A DNA stretch of 64,000 nucleotides from NCBI RefSeq assembly GCF_012516375.2, contig NZ_CP051204.2:6138001-6202000 (forward strand). The letters run 5' to 3'. Numbering within the stretch: the first letter of the stretch is position 1; every line of letters starts with the position of its first letter. The DNA is from Chitinophaga oryzae (GTDB lineage Bacteria > Bacteroidota > Bacteroidia > Chitinophagales > Chitinophagaceae). Positions 34,452-42,123 of the stretch are shown here, one piece after another. The position numbers and the translations under genes were made by a program. The notes beneath the pieces were generated by a model. That model was not told where the DNA came from and did no database searches. It was given only the letters and a program-made list of their open reading frames with translations.

Positions 34452-34736
34452 CTAATGCAGAATGGTAAATCCCGACACCTGCTGCACAGGTCCCACACTG
34501 ATTTCCATTTCCGTCACTTTAGCCATGGCCGGGCCTTTCCGGCACCACGACAGAAACTGCTCCATCACCGGTTCTTCTGCTTCCGCCAGAATCCACACGG
34601 CTTTGTCCGGCATGTTTTTGATCTGTCCCTGCACTCCCAGCAAATCTGCTATATGTTTCGCATTAGCCCGGTACCCCACGCCCTGTACGCGGCCTCTCAC
34701 GACGATCTCTTTGTGTACGATTGATTTGGTTGTCAT
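34452..34736 (-). CDS. acyP: acylphosphatase
   Basis: It hydrolyses acyl phosphates. From ATG 34736 it has 94 residues, the standard family size; upstream ATGs at 34748 and 34799 would add a non-family tail. The phosphate loop VRGRVQGVGYR contains the catalytic Arg. The second motif GQIKNMPDKAVWILAEA contains the catalytic Asn and the DxxV turn. The last strand reads VSGFTIL. It is cytoplasmic and stands alone on the minus strand, ending close to the heptad array. Confidence 0.92.
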   Translation of the reverse strand: MTTKSIVHKEIVVRGRVQGVGYRANAKHIADLLGVQGQIKNMPDKAVWILAEAEEPVMEQFLSWCRKGPAMAKVTEMEISVGPVQQVSGFTILH

Positions 34737-34799
34737 AACGATGTCCATGGTTATCTCAAAAGTGTCTGAATCAGGATGAATACGGACAGTACGATCCAT

Positions 34800-35091
34800 T
34801 GGCCATATAGATTGATGGTCAAACGAATGTAACGATTAATCCCGGGGCGCTGAAATAGATTTCTCCGGCAACATGCCATGACAGCCGCCACATTTAAAGG
34901 AAAGACTGAGAATGGTTAACTTGAGGGAAACAAACTACAGATGAAAACTGAAGAAACAGGGGTCACAAAATAATAGCCTGCAAGCCTTACCACTGCGGGC
35001 ATCTATGATACAGTCCGTTCAATTTTCATCCAATGCATCTCCAATCCGGCTCTTCCCGATTCAGACAATGATATATAATAGTTTGCACTAC
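34800..35091. other. gap between acyP and the 2H-like gene
   Basis: Nearly 300 bases without a convincing gene. I see no clear promoter box, hairpin or repeat. Short open frames have no protein-like character. Confidence 0.5.
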
Positions 35092-35688
35092 TTAAGCGGC
35101 ATAGTTAAACAACGATCCGGTCATATGCTCAATATCCCCAAACACGATATCCCGCACGCGTTGATATTTACCGCCTGTTACCGGCCGCTTCAGCAGGGTA
35201 AAACAATGGCAGTTAAAGCTCCGCACAAACAGCCGTTGCGTTAATGCCGGCAGTACTTTGCCCACCGCCACTTCGTCGAGCCCGCGCGCGATCGTCATAC
35301 CCGGCTTGAACGCCTGCGGTTTGAGATCAAAACACTGCATGATGCTCTTGTGCAGCTCTATCAATGGCTTCGGATTGGCCACGTTCACACAGATGCTCTG
35401 CCGGCCGTCTGCATGCCTTACCGCCTCCAGCCGCGAGGTATAAATCGCGAAACCGGACTGACGCCTGGCGACTTCCTCCACCATGTCTATAAAGTCATTT
35501 TCAAAACGCGCCGGAAACTCGGACCTGAATAGGGGAATGTATACCGGTGAGGTAATGCTTGCAGCATCTTCAAGGGATGTTGCGATAAACTGCCGTATAC
35601 GGTTTACATCTTTCGCTACCACTACATCCGGATTCACTACCAGCAAATAATCAAATAACGCTTCCGAAGTTTCATAATTCGTATTCAT
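35092..35688 (-). CDS. 2H-phosphoesterase/RNA-ligase-like protein lacking both catalytic histidines
   Basis: From ATG 35688 (a GTG at 35706 is less likely) the protein has 198 residues. Its overall pattern follows the two-lobed 2'-5' RNA ligase family: DYLLVVNPDVVVAKDVNRIRQF, then SPVYIPLF, where the first HxT motif belongs, and KPGMTIARGLD, where KPHxTIARGL is expected. The first His is not present and the second is replaced by Gly (K-P-G-M-T). The protein keeps the fold pattern but probably not the phosphoesterase activity, so it may bind RNA or nucleotide. It has no co-directional neighbour closer than tpiA. Confidence 0.6.
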   Translation of the reverse strand: MNTNYETSEALFDYLLVVNPDVVVAKDVNRIRQFIATSLEDAASITSPVYIPLFRSEFPARFENDFIDMVEEVARRQSGFAIYTSRLEAVRHADGRQSICVNVANPKPLIELHKSIMQCFDLKPQAFKPGMTIARGLDEVAVGKVLPALTQRLFVRSFNCHCFTLLKRPVTGGKYQRVRDIVFGDIEHMTGSLFNYAA

Positions 35689-35756
35689 AACCTGATATTT
35701 TAACACTGACTGTTAGAATGACAATACGAATATACAACCTTTTTTCTGAAATACTA

Positions 35757-35785
35757 ATTTTTTTAGCATTTTCTACTAAAAAAAT
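35757..35785. promoter_or_regulatory. A/T-rich inverted repeat upstream of the 2H-like gene
   Basis: ATTTTTTTAG and CTAAAAAAAT form a 10-bp perfect pair with a 9-base spacer, about 70 bases upstream of the start. It may be an operator, or a weak terminator of tpiA-direction reading from the other side. No TAnnTTTG box was found nearby. Confidence 0.35.
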
Positions 35786-35819
35786 ACGCAGTTTATTCCT
35801 CAAAAGCCCCTAAACGGAA

Positions 35820-35847
35820 CAGGGATAAGCCTTTCAGCTCATCCCTG
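35820..35847 (-). terminator. hairpin after tpiA
   Basis: CAGGGAT-a-AGC pairs with GCT-c-ATCCCTG with one internal mismatch and loop CTTTCA. It lies about 30 bases after the tpiA stop. The T-tract on the minus side is weak. Confidence 0.5.
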
Positions 35848-35873
35848 CCCTATTCGTATTTTGCTAAAAAATA

Positions 35874-36635
35874 CTAACCCAAATGACGGATAATGGCAAC
35901 GAAGTCATTCGCCACGAGAGAAGCGCCGCCAATCAGGCCGCCGTCCACATCGGGATTGGAAAACAGTTCCGCGGCATTGCCCGGTTTGGCGCTGCCGCCG
36001 TAAAGGACAGTCAGGTGCAGCGCTGCTTCACGGCCAAATTTATTAGCTATCTGTGAACGGATGAAAGCGTGCATATCCTGCGCCTGCGCAGCGCTGGCAG
36101 TCAGCCCGGTACCGATGGCCCAGATCGGCTCATAGGCGATCACCACGTTTTTCAGCTGCTCTTCGCTCAGGTGGAACAGGCTTTCTTCCAGTTGTTTGGC
36201 AACAAATGCGTTCTGTGTTTCGGCCTGGCGTACTTCCAGCGGCTCGCCGCAGCAGAAAATCGGCTTAATGCCGGCTGCCAGCGCCAGATCAATTTTCTTC
36301 GCCAGTATCGCGTTGCTTTCCTGGAAGTATTCCCTTCTTTCAGAGTGACCGATGATCACGTAATCCACGCCTACTGACTGCAGCATCTCTGCGGAAACTT
36401 CGCCGGTATAGGCGCCTGCTTTCTCGCTGGCGCAGTTCTGTGCCGCCACGAAAAAGCCGGGGTAGTTTTTCAGCAGGGACTTTGCCTTGGTCAGATACGG
36501 GAAAGGCGTTGCCACCACTACTTCCTGCCCTTCGCCCAGTTTCAGGCCGGCCTGCAGAATGTCGTTGATCAATTGCTCGCCTTGTGCCAGCGTGAGGTTC
36601 ATCTTCCAGTTACCTGCAACAATTTTTTTTCTCAT
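35874..36635 (-). CDS. tpiA: triosephosphate isomerase
   Basis: It interconverts dihydroxyacetone phosphate and glyceraldehyde 3-phosphate in glycolysis. The 253-residue TIM barrel has every key element: GNWKMN with the substrate-binding Lys, VIIGHSERRE with the electrophilic His, AYEPIWAIGTG with the catalytic Glu, and the phosphate-binding YGGSAKPGN and GGLIGGASL. It is cytoplasmic and dimeric. It lies 18 bases downstream of the GlmU-like gene and is probably co-transcribed with it. Confidence 0.98.
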   Translation of the reverse strand: MRKKIVAGNWKMNLTLAQGEQLINDILQAGLKLGEGQEVVVATPFPYLTKAKSLLKNYPGFFVAAQNCASEKAGAYTGEVSAEMLQSVGVDYVIIGHSERREYFQESNAILAKKIDLALAAGIKPIFCCGEPLEVRQAETQNAFVAKQLEESLFHLSEEQLKNVVIAYEPIWAIGTGLTASAAQAQDMHAFIRSQIANKFGREAALHLTVLYGGSAKPGNAAELFSNPDVDGGLIGGASLVANDFVAIIRHLG

Positions 36636-36653
36636 GTACTGTGATATTAAGTT

Positions 36654-37835
36654 TTATGGTCGTTGTGTGTTTGTTTCCCTGAAGACGGCTTCCAATATCC
36701 TCCTGTCAGCGTCTTCCAGCTGCCGCCCTTTAAAGGCCATCCAGGCGGCGGCATCCCTCAACGCTTCGGGAAGCCGGTAAGCGGCCGTTCCCACCTGGTG
36801 CCCCCACGTAAAGGAAGGCAGGAAAACCGGTGGAAACCCGGCGCCGAAAATATTACAGGACACGCCTACTACCGTTCCCGTATTCATCATGGTATTGATA
36901 GCGCAGCGGCTGTAGTCGCCCATCATCACGCCGCACTTCTGCCCTGCAGGCTCTGTGCTTTGCCGGGCTTCCATCCACACTTTCACCACCCCTGCATTGT
37001 TTTTCACATTGGAGCAGGTTGTATTGCCGCCAAGGTTGCACCATTCGCCAATCACGGCATCGCCTATATATCCGTCGTGTGATTTATTGGAATAGCCGAA
37101 AAATACGCTGTTTTTGATTTCTCCGCCACCGATGCTATAAGGCCCCAGGGTGGTAGCACCATATACTTTGGCGCCCATTTTCAGCACAGCCCCTTCACCC
37201 ATCGCCAGCGGCCCCCTGACTACGCTCCCTTCCATTACCAGGGCATTCCGGCCAATGTAAATCGGACCGGTGGCAGCGTTGAGTATGCTGCTGTATACCT
37301 GGGCGCCGGGCTCCAGGAACACCTGCTCCGGGTTGGATACCTGGATACCTTCCGGCAGCGGCGCGGATACACGCCCTTTGGTCAGCAGGGCAAAATCTTC
37401 GCGGATAGCCCGGTCATTCTGTAAAAAAATATCCCAGGGCCTGAAAATCCCCGACACCGGGCCTGTATAACTTTTACGGCTGGCAGCGGGCAACAGGTGA
37501 ACTTCCTTCCCCTGTACCACCTTCGCTACCAGGTGATTGTCTTTATATAATTCCTCCTCCGGACGTAAGGCCATGATGGCCGCCACCAGTTGCGCATCCG
37601 GCATGATATGCCCGCTGATCAGCACATTTTCGGTGGTATCTTCTCCACGGCGCAACGGAAACTTCTCCTGCAAATACGGCACAGTATAGTGACTGACGCC
37701 GGTCCCCAGCCAATGTTCCCACTTCTCCTGGATGGTAAGAATACCTACTCTGCAGGCGGCAATGGGTCTTGTATGCGTAAAAGGGTATAATAAGTCGCGT
37801 TCGGGCGTGTCAAAAAGAATGTAGTGACGCTCCAT
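36654..37835 (-). CDS. GlmU-family putative sugar nucleotidyltransferase with left-handed beta-helix
   Basis: The 393-residue protein belongs to a Bacteroidota group annotated as GlmU-like. The N-terminal half starts MERHYILFDTPERDLLYPFTHTRPIAA, with an early Arg-Pro pair reminiscent of nucleotidyltransferases but without the classical LAAGxGTRM loop. The C-terminal half is a hexapeptide-repeat beta helix (GPIYIGRNALVMEGSVVRGPLAMGEG, GNTTCSNVKNNAGVVKVW). It may act on UDP-sugar or hexosamine phosphate. It is not the canonical bifunctional GlmU, so no symbol is given. It is cytoplasmic. Its transcription probably also covers tpiA. Confidence 0.8.
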   Translation of the reverse strand: MERHYILFDTPERDLLYPFTHTRPIAACRVGILTIQEKWEHWLGTGVSHYTVPYLQEKFPLRRGEDTTENVLISGHIMPDAQLVAAIMALRPEEELYKDNHLVAKVVQGKEVHLLPAASRKSYTGPVSGIFRPWDIFLQNDRAIREDFALLTKGRVSAPLPEGIQVSNPEQVFLEPGAQVYSSILNAATGPIYIGRNALVMEGSVVRGPLAMGEGAVLKMGAKVYGATTLGPYSIGGGEIKNSVFFGYSNKSHDGYIGDAVIGEWCNLGGNTTCSNVKNNAGVVKVWMEARQSTEPAGQKCGVMMGDYSRCAINTMMNTGTVVGVSCNIFGAGFPPVFLPSFTWGHQVGTAAYRLPEALRDAAAWMAFKGRQLEDADRRILEAVFRETNTQRP

Positions 37836-37852
37836 AGGGGCTAAAAATAAAA

Positions 37853-37878
37853 AATCCCATCGATAAGCCGATGGGATT
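37853..37878 (-). terminator. terminator of rpmE
   Basis: AATCCCATCG pairs with CGATGGGATT (10 bp, loop ATAAGC). On the minus strand it is followed by TTTTTATTTTT. It lies between the rpmE stop and the GlmU-like start. Confidence 0.85.
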
Positions 37879-37905
37879 CTTTGTAAAAATATTGTTGCAA
37901 ACGAA

Positions 37906-38157
37906 CTATGCTTTTTTAGCGTAGCGTTTGTTGAATTTGTCGATACGTCCTGCGGTATCCACCAACACGTTCTTACCAGTATAGAAAGGGTGAGAAGTAT
38001 TGGAAATTTCCAACTTAATCAACGGATATTCATTGCCATCTTCCCACTTTACAGTTTCTTTGGAAGGTGCAGTGGAACGGCTCAAAAAGCTGTGTCCGTT
38101 TGACATATCTTTAAATACCACAAATCTGTAATTTTCCGGATGGATTCCCTGTTTCAT
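37906..38157 (-). CDS. rpmE2: 50S ribosomal protein L31, type B
   Basis: The 83-residue L31 starts at ATG 38157 ([17 protein letters not shown]); an upstream in-frame ATG at 38214 is inside the promoter region. The sequence has the L31 features [29 protein letters not shown]. It lacks the CxxC pair of the zinc form, which makes it type B. It is part of the large ribosomal subunit. A near-perfect promoter precedes it and a terminator follows, so it is a single-gene unit. Confidence 0.96.
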   Translation of the reverse strand: MKQGIHPENYRFVVFKDMSNGHSFLSRSTAPSKETVKWEDGNEYPLIKLEISNTSHPFYTGKNVLVDTAGRIDKFNKRYAKKA

Positions 38158-38184
38158 ATCAAATATTATTGTAAATACAGGGTG

Positions 38185-38215
38185 CAAAGGTAACCAAATT
38201 TCTTTAACACCCAAA
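38185..38215 (-). promoter_or_regulatory. consensus Bacteroidota promoter of rpmE
   Basis: On the minus strand TTTG (38215-38212), 19 bases, then TACCTTTG (38192-38185). This matches the consensus at every stated position. The predicted leader is about 20 bases before ATG 38157. Confidence 0.8.
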
Positions 38216-38231
38216 GTTTATTGTAAAAAAA

Positions 38232-38723
38232 TCAGGATTTCATATTAATATACTGTAAAGGTATATTCAGATTGGCCTCCCGGCATTTCTGTATAACGTC
38301 CTGTAAATCATCAATCTTTTTGCCGGTTACCCGTACAATATCGTCCATAATGGCAGCCTGTACCTTTAAGCCGGAGTCCTTGATCAGTTTTACGATCTTC
38401 TTGGCGTCTTCCTGTTTGATACCATTCCGGATCGGCACTTCTTTTTTATATACTTTTCCGCTCTGATAGGCTTCCTTGCTCTGATCGTAAATGGTAGCTT
38501 CCAGCCCCTGGCGCATGGACCGCGAAACCAGCACGTCCAGCACCTGCCCCAGCTTCATATCACTGTCTACTTCTATGTTCAGCACCAGCTCTTTCTTGTT
38601 CAGTTCTATTACCACATGTGACCCCTTGAAATCAAACCGGTTGGTGATCTCCTTTTTCACAGTGTTAACCGCATTATCCAGTGTCTGTAAATCTACTTTG
38701 CTAACAATATCAAAGGACGGCAT
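38232..38723 (-). CDS. yajQ: YajQ-family nucleotide-binding protein
   Basis: The 163-residue protein is the normal length for the YajQ family. It opens with MPSFDIVSKVDLQTLDNAVNTVKKEI, includes NRFDFKGSHVVIEL and VKLIKDSGLKVQAAIMDDIVRVTGKKIDDLQ, and has two RNP-like folds. Some homologues bind cyclic di-GMP and act with a LysR regulator, so a signalling role is possible; others bind tRNA or GTP. It is cytoplasmic. It lies just upstream of rpmE on the same strand but has its own -7 box (TATATTTG at 38758-38751). Confidence 0.93.
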   Translation of the reverse strand: MPSFDIVSKVDLQTLDNAVNTVKKEITNRFDFKGSHVVIELNKKELVLNIEVDSDMKLGQVLDVLVSRSMRQGLEATIYDQSKEAYQSGKVYKKEVPIRNGIKQEDAKKIVKLIKDSGLKVQAAIMDDIVRVTGKKIDDLQDVIQKCREANLNIPLQYINMKS

Positions 38724-38750
38724 AATTCAATTTTTTTTATCTTGGAACGG

Positions 38751-38758
38751 CAAATATA
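38751..38758 (-). promoter_or_regulatory. -7 promoter box (TATATTTG) of yajQ
   Basis: TATATTTG on the minus strand matches TAnnTTTG, 27 bases before the yajQ start codon. The -33 position carries TTCA, a poor match. Confidence 0.5.
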
Positions 38759-38769
38759 AAAAAGAAAAA

Positions 38770-38789
38770 GCAGGTAGTGAACTACCTGC
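38770..38789 (-). terminator. terminator after the GIN-domain gene
   Basis: GCAGGTAG pairs with CTACCTGC around a four-base loop. On the minus strand it is followed by TTTTTCTTTTTT. Confidence 0.85.
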
Positions 38790-38820
38790 CCGACATATAT
38801 AAATCTAAATCTAAAAAAAA

Positions 38821-39552
38821 TTAAATTTGACGCACGTTGCCCATACCGGAAACGGACTGGTTAACGGCGGGATTGCCTTTATATCTTACCTTGCCCACAC
38901 CGGACACGCTCACATTCAGTTTTTTCGCTACAGCCACTTTCGCCTCACCACTGCCGGAGATACCAATTTCTGCCTCATCAGTCTGGAACTCCAGCGCGTC
39001 TATATTGGCAGCGCCGGATGCCTGGTACGCGACCTTTTCACAATTGCCTTTCAGGTCCACACGGCTCGCGCCGGACATGCCCACTTCCAGGCTCCTCGCA
39101 CTCAGGTCCAGGTCGGCATGGGTAGCGCCGCTGAAAACCAGCTTCAGGTTGTCTGATTTGATACGTCCTTTACCGGTATAGCTGCAGGCGCCGCTGGCAG
39201 ACAGTTTCTTTACCTGCTGCAGGGTCACATGCACAATAATCTTCTGGGTAGGATCGATATTCACCCCTTTACGGGTAAATACTTCCAGTTCACCACCGGA
39301 GATCCTCGTTTCTATATAGGGCAACAGGTTTTCTTCTGCATCGATCGAAATACTGTTGGTGCTGCCCTGTTGCAGCTCTACGTGATATACGCCACCGGTA
39401 GAGATCTTGTCAAAGTCACCGGCTGTCCGGGTTTCAGATTTCATATGACCGTTTCCTCTTACCCGTTCGTTACGGATGCCGGTGAAAGATACGAGGGCTA
39501 TGCAAAGCACTGCCAGGGTGGCCGGAGCTACATACTTAAAGATTGTTTTCAT
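38821..39552 (-). CDS. head GIN domain (DUF2807) secreted protein
   Basis: The 243-residue protein has an N-terminal export signal (YVAPATLAVLCIALVSFTG). It consists of the right-handed beta-helix-like repeats of DUF2807: FDKISTGGVYHVELQQGSTNSISIDA, EVFTRKGVNIDPTQKIIVHVTL, KLSASGACSYTGKGRI. In Bacteroidota the family is often encoded with ECF sigma/anti-sigma genes. It is the last gene of a four-gene run (sigma, anti-sigma-like, DUF4097-like, this one). The function is unknown; a surface or periplasmic sensory or adhesive role is inferred from the context. Confidence 0.85.
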   Translation of the reverse strand: MKTIFKYVAPATLAVLCIALVSFTGIRNERVRGNGHMKSETRTAGDFDKISTGGVYHVELQQGSTNSISIDAEENLLPYIETRISGGELEVFTRKGVNIDPTQKIIVHVTLQQVKKLSASGACSYTGKGRIKSDNLKLVFSGATHADLDLSARSLEVGMSGASRVDLKGNCEKVAYQASGAANIDALEFQTDEAEIGISGSGEAKVAVAKKLNVSVSGVGKVRYKGNPAVNQSVSGMGNVRQI

Positions 39553-39620
39553 GTGGATTTTTTTAGAAATGATTTATAATCAGGTTTTAGAATGGGCTTA
39601 TCGTTGTGAATACCGTGGCA

Positions 39621-40700
39621 TCAATAGCCGGTCACCCTGGCGTCTGCATTGGTGCCTCTGATTTTGATAACGGGAGAACCCTCGCCACCACCACCGGCTT
39701 GTGCTTTATAGATCTGGGTGGAAGCTGTTTTATTCGAATTCACGTTTTTCAGTTCAAGGCCGCTGGTATTCAGGTCTCCGTTGACCATCACAAAGTCCAG
39801 CTGCAACGGTGATTTACGCGGCAGGTTCAGCTTCAGGTCGGAGAAAGTCAGCACAAGGTCTGCTCCCTTAAAGCCGGGCACCACTTTTTTGATGTCCAGG
39901 TCTCCATAGGTTATTTTCATGTTGATATTTTCCACCAGGTCACCAATATTGGTATCGGAAAACGTTACATAGCCGCTTACCTGTTCCACCCGCTGAATTT
40001 TATAGTTATCGTAGTTGGCGGCGATTTTCAGTATTCCCAGATTCGTAATTGTATAGTTGCTGTAGTTGGAGTTTACGTTCAGCACGTCCAGCTGCTCTGC
40101 TTTCAACTCGGAATAGTTCCCTTTCAGCACCACCTTATTGGCTTTGCCTATACGGCCTTTGTCGCAGTAGTTCACTTTCAGCCGCAGATCTGCCGCGTCG
40201 CGGATATCATAAGCACAGTAATTGAGCGACATTTCCGCCGGGAATTTCAGCCTGTCTGCGATCACATCTCCGAAGCTGTTTTCCACTTTCAGCGAGGAAA
40301 GATTTTCCGGGATGTATACGTCATAGTCTATATTAACGTAGTCCTTGGAATCCTTCTTGTTGCCCCATGAGAACCAGGAACCGGATTTGGAGGCGGTATA
40401 CACTGTGTTGAGGCTCAGGTTGGCGCCGTTCTGGACTGCATCGATGCTAACGCTTTCCGTAATTCCCTGTGCTTCCTGGTCGTTATTCCCGAAACCGGTA
40501 ATAGTGATCACCGCCTTCACTTCATTTTTATTCCAGGCATGGAATACCACCTTGCCGTATTTGTTGCTCAGGCTGAAAGCCGTGCCGGCGCTAACGGTGA
40601 ATTCCTTCCTGATGGTTTTTTTATACGTTACGCTGCCCTTGGTGGCAAATGTGAACAGTGGCAATACAAGGCACAACAGTAAATTAAATTTCAGCTTCAT
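39621..40700 (-). CDS. DUF4097-like secreted beta-strand repeat protein
   Basis: From ATG 40700 the 359-residue protein has the signal peptide MKLKFNLLLCLVLPLFTFA. The rest is a repetitive beta-helical protein: KYGKVVFHAWNKNEVKAVITITG near the start, then repeated short strands with Asn/Tyr (NYSELKAEQLDVLNVNSNYSNYTITNL). This pattern fits DUF4097-type or adhesin-like beta-helix proteins. Its start overlaps the previous gene's stop by 17 bases, so it is translationally coupled to the anti-sigma-like gene. A Gly-rich loop (AGGGGEGSPV) precedes the C-terminus. The role is unknown. Confidence 0.75.
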   Translation of the reverse strand: MKLKFNLLLCLVLPLFTFATKGSVTYKKTIRKEFTVSAGTAFSLSNKYGKVVFHAWNKNEVKAVITITGFGNNDQEAQGITESVSIDAVQNGANLSLNTVYTASKSGSWFSWGNKKDSKDYVNIDYDVYIPENLSSLKVENSFGDVIADRLKFPAEMSLNYCAYDIRDAADLRLKVNYCDKGRIGKANKVVLKGNYSELKAEQLDVLNVNSNYSNYTITNLGILKIAANYDNYKIQRVEQVSGYVTFSDTNIGDLVENINMKITYGDLDIKKVVPGFKGADLVLTFSDLKLNLPRKSPLQLDFVMVNGDLNTSGLELKNVNSNKTASTQIYKAQAGGGGEGSPVIKIRGTNADARVTGY

Positions 40701-41241
40701 ATTGTTTTTTTGTGTGAGAGGAAGGCGTTGCGTGTTTTTCCTGCAACTCTTCGAGGATTTTGTCAAGCAGCTCCAGTTTAAGCTGATAATAACGGATCAT
40801 GGCGCCCCGGATCCTCTGGTTGCCCGGATTGTTTTTCAGCTCATTCTCCAGTGTTTTATAGGTATCGTTACGTAACTGTAATTCTTGTCGTGCTGCACTG
40901 TCAAGCCCCAGCTCACTGGCGGGATAGGCGTTGATAAGTTCCAGCTTTTCGTTGATGCGGTTGGAATAATACACCTTTGCGTCCTGCATTTCCGGTATCA
41001 CTACTGCCAGGTCCTGCTGCTGCTGTTTATGCTTCGCGATATAAAACAGTACGGCGGCGTTGACCAACAGCACTGCGATCACGGCAGCTTTAAACCAGTT
41101 TCTGCCCATCAGCGACACTATTCTGCCTTTACGGCCTCCCTCCAACTCTCTCTCCAACGCGTCCCACACTCTGGGTGAAGGTCCGGGCTCCTCAAATGCG
41201 TCCCGGTGCTGTTGGATAAAACTTTCAAAATTTTCCGGCAT
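40684..41241 (-). CDS. membrane anti-sigma-like protein
   Basis: The 185-residue protein has a soluble N-terminal part of about 45 residues (FESFIQQHRDAFEEPGPSPRVWDALERE), one membrane helix (WFKAAVIAVLLVNAAVLFYIA), and a helical extracytoplasmic domain (YYSNRINEKLELINAYPA and beyond). Size, topology and position straight after an ECF sigma gene argue for an anti-sigma factor, though I see no ZAS-type HxxxCxxC motif. Its ATG overlaps the sigma stop codon by one base (TAATG), so translation is coupled. Confidence 0.7.
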   Translation of the reverse strand: MPENFESFIQQHRDAFEEPGPSPRVWDALERELEGGRKGRIVSLMGRNWFKAAVIAVLLVNAAVLFYIAKHKQQQQDLAVVIPEMQDAKVYYSNRINEKLELINAYPASELGLDSAARQELQLRNDTYKTLENELKNNPGNQRIRGAMIRYYQLKLELLDKILEELQEKHATPSSHTKKQYEAEI

Positions 41242-41807
41242 TAACGAATGAGATTTTGCTGTTTTACAATTTGTCTTACTTTCTCTTTCGCCCGCATGTA
41301 TTGGGTTTTTACGGTGGATTCCGTAATCCCCATCATGTCGGCGATTTCACGGTGAGAGTAGTCTTCAAACAGATAGAGGTTCAGAACAGTACGGTATCCC
41401 TGCGGCAGTCCGTGTATGGCTGATTTGACAGCGGACACGGTCCAGGTGAAGGAATCCTCGTCTATACCTGCTTCTTCTGCTACTTCCACCTCTTCCACTT
41501 CTTCAAAGTACACTTTTTTCTTCCTGAGATTGTTCAGGCAGTGGTTGACCACTATCCTTTTAATCCATGCTGTCACACTCGCTTCGCGCTCCAGCTTGCC
41601 GATGTTACGGTGTACCTGTATGAAGGCTTCCTGTAAGGTATCCTCCGCATCACTAACGTTACCGGTCATACGCAGACAGATGTTGTACATGGCAGCGGCA
41701 TAAGCATTATACAGTTCGCGAAATGCGCGAACATCCCCTCTTTTGCAGCGGTCAATTACATTCCCGTCTATTGGCGTCTGATTCAAGTTGTTTGCTGATG
41801 CTTTCAT
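41241..41807 (-). CDS. ECF RNA polymerase sigma factor
   Basis: From ATG 41807 the protein has 188 residues. Region 2 reads FRELYNAYAAAMYNICLRMTGN, then DAEDTLQEAFIQVHRNI. Region 4 includes LPQGYRTVLNLYLFEDYSHREIADMMGITESTVKTQYMRAKEKV, the helix-turn-helix. An acidic loop (FEEVEEVEVAEEAGIDED) sits between the regions. It belongs to the classical RpoE-like ECF type, unlike the SusC/D-linked one at 10418. It heads the run that includes the anti-sigma-like gene, the DUF4097-like gene and the GIN-domain gene. Confidence 0.95.
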   Translation of the reverse strand: MKASANNLNQTPIDGNVIDRCKRGDVRAFRELYNAYAAAMYNICLRMTGNVSDAEDTLQEAFIQVHRNIGKLEREASVTAWIKRIVVNHCLNNLRKKKVYFEEVEEVEVAEEAGIDEDSFTWTVSAVKSAIHGLPQGYRTVLNLYLFEDYSHREIADMMGITESTVKTQYMRAKEKVRQIVKQQNLIR

Positions 41808-42059
41808 TATAAAGACAATGATTGTAAAAAAGGTTGCATGCGGTAAGGCCTTTCTTTCGGGATTTTCTACGACTGATACTAAGGGCCTATTGGAGAAATT
41901 CACTTAAATATCTAATTATAAATATTTTACATAGATATATACCTGTAATGTCTCCTTAAAATTTTTTATAAAATTACCGGGAAGCGTGCTTTTCCTGTTT
42001 TAAAATCCACCAAACCCTGTTTTTTTGTGACGAAAAGCTGATTTCTGGTATACTGGTAG

Positions 42060-42092
42060 AAAACGCAGCCCTGACGAAAAGGGCCGCGTTTT
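42060..42092 (-). terminator. terminator of the outer-membrane receptor gene
   Basis: AAAACGC-a-GCCCT pairs with AGGGC-c-GCGTTTT with one mismatch, loop GACGAAA. A T-rich tail follows on the minus strand. It lies about 30 bases after the stop. Confidence 0.75.
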
Positions 42093-42123
42093 TCCATCCT
42101 TATATATACCTAAAAAACCATCT

